Source of the DNA: Candidatus Njordarchaeota archaeon
GTDB lineage: Archaea > Asgardarchaeota > Njordarchaeia > Njordarchaeales > Njordarchaeaceae
Direction of reading: 5' to 3'
NCBI GenBank assembly: GCA_029856615.1
Contig: JAHKLF010000010.1
Span: 1 to 16,027, forward strand
Length of the DNA stretch: 16,027 nt
Under the pieces are notes generated by a model. That model was given only the letters and a program-made list of their open reading frames with translations, searched no databases and was not told where the DNA came from. The position numbers and the translations under genes were made by a program. The first letter of the stretch is position 1, and every line of letters starts with the position of its first letter. Positions 1 through 11,500 of this stretch are shown here, piece after piece.

Positions 1-2504
1 AGCATTTCTTGCGTTCTCTGTCCAAGCTGGATTTCTAGTGCTCTGATGTGGTTGAGCATTTTAGCAATTCTCTCGCGTGCTTGAATTAGCTTATTCTTGC
101 TTCCATTTTCGATGCATCTCAGTATTTCTCTTAGTTCTCTTGCTAGGTTTTCTCTATAAGCTTCATCCAGTACTGATAGCTTGAGTTTGTTGAAAGTAGA
201 TTTCCATATGTAGTTGCCGTTCTCGTCCTTTTTGAAGATCTCTTTTAGTAAGCTTTCTATGCTCTTTTCAGCCTTTTTTAATTCCTCTTTATTTTTGTCT
301 CTAGAACTTATTACCTCGTCGATTATTTTTAATATCTCTGAGAGCCCTAAGATATTCTTTTTGCCCTTTTTGATTCCTTGATAGATTATTTTGAAGAGCA
401 TTTTTTCTTCCGCGTAGTTTTTCTCAATGTACATTGCTAGTTGATTAATTGTATGGATTAGGGCTTTTGCTCCGCTCAGTCCGCGATGCCATCTAACTTC
501 GCCGTTGATTACGGGGAATATTTCCGCAGTTAGTAGGGGAAGCATTTTATAGCATAGTCTTTCCATGCCATTTGCTTTCCGTTTCTCTGGGATTCTCGAG
601 GCCATTGCGGCTAGGTTTATTTCTGTGAGTGGGTGGTTGTGGTAAGAAATGAGTATTATTCCCGATTTCTCATTGTTTTTCTCTCTTATCATTTTGATTT
701 CTGCTATTTTTCTGTATTCTTTAACTTTTTTCCTGCCTTTCTGTCCCATAATGTATTCTGTAATGATGAGTGATTCTTCTTTGTAATAGATTCTTAGGTC
801 GCTTATCTTTCCTAAGTAATCGTTTATCTTTCTAATATATTCTTTCTTTACTTCGCCTTTAGCTAATTGGTTCATTAGATTATCGATGTTAACTGCTACT
901 CTTAGAATCCGGTTTATCGTTTCCGCGATCTCTCCGTTTATGAATTTTATTCCTTCCTCGTCCTTCATCGTTATTATCTCTAAGTATCCTAGTAAGGCTT
1001 TTGCCGCATAAGCTACTCTAGGAACTATCCCCCTTAATCTTACTGCCGATAATTCTTTGAGGAGTTCTATAATTTCTCCAATGTTGTCCTCTATCCCTGT
1101 TTTTTCCTCGACTATTTTTTCGAGTATTTTGATTAGCTTTAAGTGCTCTTCTACTCCGCTTCTCATTCTGAGGAGTTCTACAATGTAACTTACTATTGCC
1201 GTCCCCAGCAGATTCTCCCGTGTTCTGTAAATATATCGCATTAATAATCTCAATCCAATAGATCTTTCAACAGGCATCACGGTATGCGTCATTCTGGCTA
1301 ATGCCGCTGATATCAGAAGAACCGAGAACCTAGGAGTCGTGGTTTCTCCGAGAATACTCTTTAGTCCCGTTCCCATTCTACCCGTATCCTTCTTGGTTTT
1401 TAATCTACCCTCTATAATCTGCTTTTCTAGCTCGTTAAAATATTCAGCTATTCTTATTGGGTCTGAAGTCTCTGTACCGCCTATCAACTTTATGATTATC
1501 CTTGCTAGCTGTGCTCCTTCTCTTATATAATGACTTACTCTTTTAATCATGCGTCTACCTTCTGGGGGTAGTACGCTGTCGATGTCTTCTATAATTGTTA
1601 TCAGATATTTGAGGATAGGTCTTTTTCTCAGTTCCTTGTCGCTTATTTCTCCCCTGTAATATTTTCTAATCTCATCGAAGTGTCGTATGAATTTGAATAT
1701 GAAATCTTTCCAGACTTGGAGATATTCTATTGCCAGGATTTTTCTTGCTTCATAGGGAAGTGTTCTTATTACTCTTAGTGCTATAATTGAAGCTATTGAT
1801 CTGTATTCCACGTATTTCCAGTATTTGCTGCCCGTATCCAGATTGCTAAGAAGGCCTAGGATCAGGGATAAATACTTTGGTATGAAGTCGAATCTCGCAT
1901 TTATGTGAATGGCTTCATTTTTACTCCTCCATAAGCCTTGTATTTGAGATATTACTTCAATGAAATTTCGTTTCTCGAATATATTAGCGAGATTACTTTC
2001 GATTTCTTTTAATTTTTCAACTATCTTGGCGATTTTTTCTCTTAAGGTATCACTTAATTCTCCCCCGATGACCATTATCTGAATTTTTATCGTTGTTGCG
2101 TAGCCTATTATGCTCCACAGATTTTTAATTAATTCTCTGTAATTTTTAGTAGAATTGATGATTAATAGTTCTTTAACTATCTCATCTAATATTTTACTGG
2201 GGCTTGTGTTTTCCTTAATCTGTATGCCTAGCTCTCTAGCAATATAGATTAATGCATTCTTGAGCCTTGGATCCTCAATCACCAATTTCTGATAAGTTTC
2301 GGAGGCTGTTTCTCTCAATTCTATTAGGAAGTCTCGTATTTGAGTAAAGAAAACTCTGAGATCATCAATTATTTTCGATAATTCTGGTTCTAATTTGTCT
2401 AATGAAGGTAATATCATGGATATAATCAATGATAGAAGTATCTTACCCCATTCTAAATAATTTTCACTAATGATGCCTTCAATTATATTAACCTCACCAC
2501 CCGC
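1..2504 (-). other. C-terminal-side Lys/Glu-rich helical region, continues out of window
   Basis: Residues about 4492-5324 begin with a borderline hydrophobic stretch (ILLSLIISMILPSL, about 2404-2445) and are then strongly helical and charged, with few sequons (NTSP, NSTK, NGSK). A more beta-like stretch lies at about 600-800 (ESLIITEYIM; GIILISYHNHPL) and includes an H-N-H-P tetrad at residues 5112-5115. The final visible part (about 1-350) is highly charged coiled-coil-like sequence. No stop codon is reached. Confidence 0.7.
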
Positions 2505-5500
2505 TTTTTTCGCATAGCGGTAAATGCCTACTAGCCCGATTTTGGCTTTTTTATCTAGTGAATCGTATATCTGTCTTAATCTTTCTATTGCAATATCCAG
2601 CCCATTCATTGCATCGTGAACTATAGTTTGCAGTTCTTCTTCAGTCTCTATGTCTCCCTTGATTACTCCGTTATGAATTAGAAAACCAAACATGCTTATG
2701 ATATCTTGCGTATCCAAATCGGTTGCCAAATCTGAGAAAACGTCAGTGAATGCGTCAAAGAGATTATCTGGAACATCCAACTTTATGAGCCCCTCACCCG
2801 TTTTTCTGATCTTGATGAACCCTCTTAGTCCTCTGACTTCTAGCCAGTCGAACCAAGTGAATTGGCTTAAGTAGTTATATATGGCTTTAAGGGCTCTTCT
2901 TTCATCCGATCCTAGTTTGCGGTTAAATAATGTGATTAAGTAACTTATTGCTTGAGCATCTCCTCGTCTTGCTTTATTAATAATATTCTTTAATTCGTCA
3001 GTTAAATCGCCTCGAATTATTCCGAAGGTTATCAGAAGATCTAATAATTCAATAATATGGTTTACATCGAGTTGTGCGGTGCGTGCAAAATTGCGGAACC
3101 AGTTAATGACATTTCCGGGAATTTTTATCGTCAATTCTCCGCTCTCATCAACTTTTACACTAATAGATTCCAGTGCACTGGGATTAAGGAACTTTATCTG
3201 CGAAATTTTTTGGAGGTCTTCTAATTTTATGTAGAAATTTAAAATGAATCCCCACAGTGGATCGTCAGCATAGATGTCACGTTCCCTATAACCGAAATAT
3301 TCTGATGTGATTATAAATGGATGCCAAATCCACTTTCCTCGACGGATCTTTAGTGTGATGAATCCATGTAAGTTGATTATGCCGCCCCATAAAAAGCCCT
3401 CTATACCTTCCGATGAAGCAGAATACGCGATGAGCCTTCTAATATTCGCGGGACTAGCTATTAGAGTGCTAAAAATCGCTGAATTGACTCTCGTTAATAG
3501 ATTATCCAATGATATGAATTGTAGATTTCTAAAAAGCAGTGTTCTAATGGTTCTTATTTTCCTCGTAATAGGGGAAAGAAAAACAGCTGATGCCAATGCA
3601 TTTCTAAGACTTTCGCTTCCACATCTGAACATTTCTATTGTTTTCAAATGTTTACGAATAATCTTAGCAAAGTTCACACGCCATATAACATATCTATCTC
3701 TAGCTACAAATACTATACATGCTTTATTAGCTATTCTGCTTATAGCCTCATTAGGAGACAGCATTTCTAACTCATTCGTGAGGTCTCTTAGCTTTACTTC
3801 TTTAAATTCATTGTCCTTCTTAATTACTACATGGTTTATTAAGCTGAGGTATTCTATGACCTGTCGTAAGACATAATAGATGGTTAGAGCTCTCTGCTTA
3901 CCATATAAACTGCTTAGGTTTAGCTCTCGAATTCTTGATTGAGAAGCATTAAGGAAATACCCGTACACCGCTGACGCGTATAGGAGCTTAATCATTGTTT
4001 CCAAATGAAGTAACACGCGTTTAATTTCCATCGACAAGTCGTGCTGATCGCGCAATCTCGAAAGTTTCGATAAAAGATCATTTGGATACTTCGGTTTATG
4101 ATGATTTAGTGTTATCTCCTTAAACCATTCTTCCAGCGTATTTGATAATTGAGTGTTTAGCACATGATCAACTTTTTCAATGAGAATCTTAGTGTAATCT
4201 TTTAGTGTGTTAAAAATTACATGGAATTCATTATTCAATTCGGCGAATGCATTATCAATTCCTGCTCCGAAGATTTCATTGTACAGTAATACAAATTCGT
4301 TTTTCTCAGCATTTGGGAATAGTGCCGATGTTATTCTGAGGAACATGTTTGTGATGTGTGTAAGCCCTCGGTCGTCCTTTAAGTAGTCAAAAACACCGTC
4401 TTCCAATATTAAATTAAGCAATCCAGCTACTGGGAAAATATTATAACCATATTTGCTCACGAATACTGTGGGTATGATTTCGTTAAAAGTAAAAAAGAAG
4501 CGTATTTTTGGTAGAACAGCAAATTTTGCGACATCTTCTGGAGATATCTCATTATAGTTTAACTTTACCTTATGATCCTCCGACACATCTTCCTTCTCGT
4601 AATTTGGTGCATTATTATCGGATAAAACGTTTAAGCTTGCATCCCGCATCACTTCACTCTTCTCTTCTTCACCGCCTATGATTTCCTCACCATTCATGTT
4701 TAAATATGCTCCAAACGTCATTGCGTAATCCAAGTACTCACTCAGAATCTCGGATTTGGTGGAAGAAGGCAAAATACGCCAAGCGAGTTCTCCTATGTAG
4801 AGCAAAAATCTGAAATTATCTCCCATTTTTTCCAGAAACCGCTCTCTATGGTAAATAACGTCAATCAATGCGGCAGTCATATTAGCCTTATAAGTGGTAT
4901 ATATGATCGGCACGGCATACTCAATGTAAACATTCATTAGAAATTCCCCAATCTGCTCTCTAATCGCATCTAGCACGATTACGACGGGTTCAAGAACCCA
5001 TAGGAGCGATGAAGCGGCGTTCATTAAAAGTTTCATCGCATCCGCGAGTCTCTCATGAATATAAATAACAATATTCTCTGCAACATTAGCTAAATTCTTG
5101 GCATTGCCGAGCACAATATCTTTAACGGTATCCTTAAAGTTTTCCCTTATTGGTAAGAAGCTAAGTAGGAAATCTAAAGCATCTCCTATGAGGAATAATA
5201 TCCTTTCGAACGATTTTAATATGAGCCATGCAAAAGCAGCAGCTACAATTTCCATTAAAGTAGCGCCGCTACGCATTAAATAATAGACGCCAGCCAGGAT
5301 AGATTTCGCTATATCACTGTTTAGAATAGAGAGAAGTGCGTCGATAGGTCCTATCATATACTTTGAGAGGAATGCTTTTACTATCTCATTCCCAGGCCAG
5401 GGCACTTTCTGATCAATTGCTTTCCATAACCACATCTTAAAGGATCCGTATGCTTTTATAATGGTATTTAGTATTTCATCTATCGTAGCGAATTCATTTA

Positions 5501-8500
5501 ACACTAGCTTTGATCTCAATTCTATCTGGCTCATTTCTGGGCTATTTCTGGTCATTATGTAATCCTTAAGTTCTACGATTTTCCTTAATTCATCAAGTTT
5601 TCTAGCGAGTAGATTGTATTCCTGAGCTAGACCCCTTATTTTATCATCAACAATTTTACCTAAATCTTGGTTTGCAAGACTTACAGATCCTAAATCAATG
5701 CTTAATCCGCTGATGGTTTGTATTATGTTTCGGATTTTATCGATCAATTTTTCTATTTCATCCTTCTCAATTACTGGTTGATCGTCAAGATATAGCATGA
5801 ATTTAGGATAGTTTCGGCCGCCCTCAGCATCAGATCTCGGAACTTCTCGTAATGTTACGTTAAAAGGTATAACTAACTGGTAATAGTAGTCGATGGTTTT
5901 ACGGACTTCTAGAATATACATTAAAGCCTCGATAACATCCTCTTCAATTACAGACTCAAACTTTTTGTCAATCCTAGGCAACTTAATCCATTTCCTCAAT
6001 GCCGGAGCCTTATTCAATGCATCATTTAGGGAGTTTCTTTCTTTCTTGGCCTCTGTTAAGAGATCCTTCAGCAGACTTCTGTAATAGTTCACGAAATCTA
6101 AATCTAATTGATCAAATGCGTCTAGTAGTACATCATAAGTTCTCCTGGCGAAGTCCATGTATAACCATAACTTAATTAGATGTGCGGATACGTTAGGTAT
6201 CTTGGTTATTGGATGGTAAAATAGCATAGCTTCATTGAGCACGTCTTCTAAAACGGATGACTTGTTCAGATAACTACTTACTGCTAAGGTAAAATTGCTT
6301 GGTATCTTCGTTAGTAGTTCTGAATATCTATGCTCTAATCTCAATAAGTTGTATGTCGCTTCTCTGAAGGATTCAATTAGCTTCCAATAAAGAGATGGGA
6401 AATAGCTCGATATTGTCTGAATGACGGTTTCAAGGCTTATTCTCGTATCCTCATCGTAGTATTTTAAATAGTTTTCTAAAATTTCATCTTCAATATACCG
6501 CAGTTCGAATAACGCGGTAGTTACATTAACTAAAATCTCGTTGTCAGCGCTTAATAGACGCGTAGAATGTTCCATTTCATCATAATTGAGAATATGACTG
6601 ATGATCTCATTGATGTTACTTAAGTTCGACATTATAGTCTTAACTGCATCAATATTCCTCTCTATTTCCTCAGAAATATCAACTAATTCTTCGAGATCAT
6701 TGTATATTTCCCAATAGCCTAGGATCGTGCTTAGTGTTTCCGTCGCATTTTCCTTAAAACTAGTAATCTCAACAATTTCATGATAATATTCTTCGTCTCT
6801 CGCCTGGTTTCTAATTCTATCTACATCATATATAATGCTCTTAAGCAGAAGTACTAATTCCCATAATTCTCGCTTATATTCCCTTATATCTCCCCTACTT
6901 AAGATATATGGCTTAAAAATGTGCGATGAATTACTTAATGCAGGTATCACTATTTCATAGTATGTTACTCTCAGCATTCTCGCTCTGAGCAGTAAGCTAA
7001 ACTCGCTATATTTCTCTGAAATCTTACTGAGTGACTGTGTAGCATTTCTGTAAAGTTGCGTGGCGAAAGTACTTATTAACTCTCCAAAACCCATTTCCGC
7101 AGTCTTACTTATTTTATCAGTATTGAGTATTATGTCCCTTAACTCCCCCTTCATCCTATATAACTTCGCGAGGATATCCCTCGCTTGGAGAATCTCGGTA
7201 TCATTAGTATTTTTAGCTAATTCCCCTAGCTTCGTAAGTAAGTCATCTATTTCTGCTATAATATCTTGGTACCTTCTCGTTAGATCTATGAGATTGATCA
7301 TTGTCTCTATCGAAGCTATGTAGCGCACGAGCCATGAGGGAGAGCTTAACATTTCAATGTGGTGCAGAGCTCTATCTCGGAGAAGAGTCTCCTTTAAACG
7401 CATTAAATCAGATTTATAATCCATTAGTTTATTATAACTCCGTATGAGCTCCTCGAATAAGATTTCTAATCTGTTTTTCAGGAAGTACAAATGAGTTTTA
7501 TTTAATTCATAAAAAGCACTAATGCTTTCATTTACCAGTTGCTGAGCAATTATGTTATGGTTTATGTACGAATAATAAAGCCTCATAACATTTTCGATCA
7601 GTTCAGCATCTCTTAATAGACTCCTAGCCCTCATTAATGTTTTTACGAATAATGACAAATCGCTGTACTCCTTAGCCTCTCTCACTAAGTATGTATAATT
7701 AGGATAAAAAATACTCAGATGAAGAATCCTAAGCATGAGAAAGCGGAGATCTCTGATTTCCTCTAAAGTGTCCTCAAGGGCTTTAATATCTTCTAGTATT
7801 TCCTCAGATATGTTATTGGAGGGCTCATAATCCCCCTTAAGAAGCCTATATCGTATTTCTATAGTTCTATTCCATTTTAACTTAAGACTCTTTAGTAGCG
7901 CTCTTATCATATCTAAGTAGGGTATACTCTTCGCCAGAATCCTACCCTTAATCATTAAAATAAATGAGCCTCGTAATGTCTCGAGAGAACGTATTCCCGC
8001 GTATAAATTGGTTAGATAAAGTTTTAATCCTGGAATCTTTCGAATGATAAATTTTATCTGAGCTTTAATCAGTGGCAACTTAAAAGCTAGTCTAATAGCT
8101 CTACTCAATACGAGAAGATCGTCTAAAGCTTCACTAGTCGAATTATAATTGCCTCTCATAAGTCTAAGTCGAGCATTAAGTACTTTATCTTTACTTGAAA
8201 CTAATTCATTAATGTCCTCTACAATTTTTTCGCAGAGTTGCACTACTCGATCTAATCCGAGAAATTCAGAGATTTCGCGGTATATCTTAAGAATCTGTCT
8301 GCGATAATTCCTCCATATCCCGAAAATTTCTCCCCTATGATTCTTCTTCTTAATAGACATAGCTATACTGAGTATTTCCCTTATAATAGCGATCTTCTGC
8401 TGAACAACATCGATTATCTTGGAATATTCTTTAAGAACAGAGAGAGCCGAAATATTGGTTTTCAGTTTCTCAATTACCTCGTGAATCCTTTTCTCATTCG

Positions 8501-11500
8501 TAAGTAGCCAATTAATGTTCTTTATTAATTCGATGCTCCAATCCACTACATTATAGAAATCACCCAATGATATTTGGGGAATTCCGCTTCTTAGTTTGTG
8601 ATTCCACTCGGCGTTTGAAACCCGCACTTTTACTGTATAGGAATCATAGAGATCTGGACCATATCCAGAGAGCATATTTGTCCCATAGCATGATGCATCT
8701 AGAGTCGTATTTCTATATGTGTCGTAGAGATACATCCTCATTTGTCTAACAGCTCTAATTAAGTAGATTGATTGGTTCTGGATAGAGACATTATACTGTT
8801 TTAAAATATCGTGTTGTTCAACAACAAGCAATAATCTTCCTTCATCATCCAACCAGTATTTCCTAACTTCATGCTTTAAGATCCAAATTCCACCAAATAA
8901 TAGATTGATTACTTTTCTAAAAAGCTCCGCTCCACTCGGAGCTCCACTTAGAGCGTATATTTTAGCTCCACGTTTCGCGAAAAAGAGCGTTACTGGATGC
9001 TCAGTAGCATAACAATACAGTGCAATTACCCTAATTGGCATCCACGCTAAATTATGCTTTTCAAATACGTATTCAAATGCGTGTCTTGTTGCTAGAAATC
9101 CCCCAGAATCCTTAGTTAGAATTCCAATTTTGTTAGCATGAGTCAGAATTATCACAATTGGATTTAGATCCCAAAATAATGCTAGTTTGATTGCGTAGGC
9201 TAAGTTAGATATAGTCGCATATCTACCTAGTAACATGAGAAGACCATCGCTTGTTGTTTCAGCGAACTGGTAAAGGAGATCTAATAATTTGCTATTCGGC
9301 AAATTCGTAGTAATGTTGTACCCAGGAGAAAATACGATTGTAAGCGTTTTTCCTTGCATTTCTCTGCACAATTTAGAGATTGCTGTTCTGACTTTAAGCG
9401 ATTTCTTCTCAATAAACTTAAGATCACTAGGTAATTCCTCGTAATCCTTTAAGCTTAAATCACTCAATTCACCTACTAATGAAGATGCTTCAACCATTTT
9501 TTGTTCCATGTTTAATATCTCCACGAACCCTGTTCGCTTCACTAACTTTCTCAGAGCATTTACTTTCTCCCCATTATTTCCAATCCCGATTCCCATCATC
9601 ATCCCGAAATCCCAGATCAGAATTACCGATAAGAGAGTAGCAACTAACTTCTTGTAACGTCTTAGGAATATTATGATCACAAAGGCGAGCATTCTAAGTG
9701 CTGTCATGATAAAGGAAAATCGTAGAAACGGAGTTTCTTTACCGAATATACTCCGTATACTTCTGGGCTTTTCCTCCAAGTTCACGAAATACTGATCCAT
9801 CGCCTCATCTATTTGATCATCCTTTTCCTCTCTATTATCATTTGAAAGACCACTTGAGGGATTTTCTGGCAAATCAGATATATCGGTATTTTCACTTACA
9901 TCCTCCCGTATTCTTATACTCTTAGAAATTTCTAGCTTATTTCCAGCCACATCATAAGCAATAATTTTGAGGCTATAAACTCCTGGTTCTAAGAAAATAC
10001 TTATCTCTTGTGGAGAATCTAGCAAAGCGTATAGTTTACCATTGATCAGTATTTCTATCCGACTCATCCCAGAAACATCATCCTTAGCGTTTAAGCTTAA
10101 TCTTAATTCCTGCCTCTCAACTTTTATACCTAATTGGATATCTGGGGGGGTCGTGTCCACAATTATTATGAACGAATATGTCCCCTTGTTTCCATATTTA
10201 TCTTCAACTATTAATGACAAATTATGCAAACCATCACTTAATGTTACATTCAGCATTATTAATCCAGACACATTCGCACTAAATACCGTTTCGTTATCAA
10301 TTACCGCAATTAGAGTGGCGGTCTCCGTTATATTTAATGAAAGATTAATAAAGGAATGATTATAGACGAAGCTTCCATTGCCGATAATCTCAACCATTGG
10401 AGGAGTTGCATCGACGTAGAACATCACCGTTTTTTCGTTGAAATTTCCAGCAAGATCCTTAGCATAAAACGAGACAATATGCGGTCCTTCGCTAAAGTTA
10501 AGGTTCATAACTGAAGCATTATACCGCAGTCCATCAACTTCTATGAAAAATTCCCCTAAATTATCCTCTAGTACTTCGCAAGCTATTAAGACGGATCTAC
10601 CGTAGATTGTATCGTTATGTGGCGAGATAACATTAATGATTGGTGGCAATTTATCGACATGAAATATTATACCCATAGAATAAGTATTCCAAGCCTCGTC
10701 CCTCGCAACTATTTTTAGAATCCAGTAACCATTCCAAAGTGAAAGATTAAGGAATATTGAATCATTATTAAAGACGCAATACAGTGTATCATTTAAGTAT
10801 ACAAGAGCATTAAGAAAATGATCGTCTTCAATAATTATAGTCAAATTGATTTCCGAGTTAACCCAAGAATCATTTTCAACCCCAAAAGCGTAGATAATAG
10901 GTGGAGAAACATCAATTATAATGGAATAGACTACTGTGGCATGGTTCCCCGCGTAATCTATTGCCTCAAACACGATTATATAATTGCCATCAGAGAGTAA
11001 TTCAAGGAATCCACTTTCATTAATTAATCTCTCCTCACCATTAACTGCGAGTTTTGCGTATTTTAGATGATCCTCAGTTATAATCCACGAGAAGTTAACT
11101 CCACCAACAACGGAGTTATTTCTTAAACCATAAACAGTTATCCTTGGGGGGCTCGTATCGATACAAACTATTAATCGAGCAACAGCGCTGTTATTAGCCA
11201 AATCGACAGCTAATATGCTTACTACGTGTTCACCATCAGAAAGTAAAGCGTCAAAATTCAATTCACTAATATTTCCAATGATCAACTCGCTGTCGATATA
11301 AAGAAGTATCCTCTTCAGGTTATCATCGATCGCATGAGCTACAATTTCAATTGTTGGAGAAGAAGCCCACGTATTATTTTCCGGAGAAACGATTATTAAT
11401 TGAGGAGGAGTTCTATCGATGACTATGTTATATTGGAGCTGAGCTGAATTTCCTGCATCATCAGTCGCAATAATCACGATTGAATACACTCCCTCATCCA

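Noticed and set aside
3307..3876. 189-codon open frame on the plus strand
   Set aside because: It lies wholly antisense to the giant gene, whose frame is coherent here. The product is low-complexity hydrophobic/basic sequence with no recognisable domain and no RBS of note.
9579..9930. Possible boundary between two separate genes at the acidic linker and membrane hairpin
   Set aside because: No stop codon interrupts the frame, and there is no intergenic gap, so a single gene is the better reading, although an ancient fusion at this point is possible.
10144..10150. Run of seven G as a possible frameshift or slippage site
   Set aside because: The frame encodes a normal linker (DTTPP) across the run and the Ig-like pattern continues on both sides, so no shift is present. 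It remains a place to check for sequencing error.
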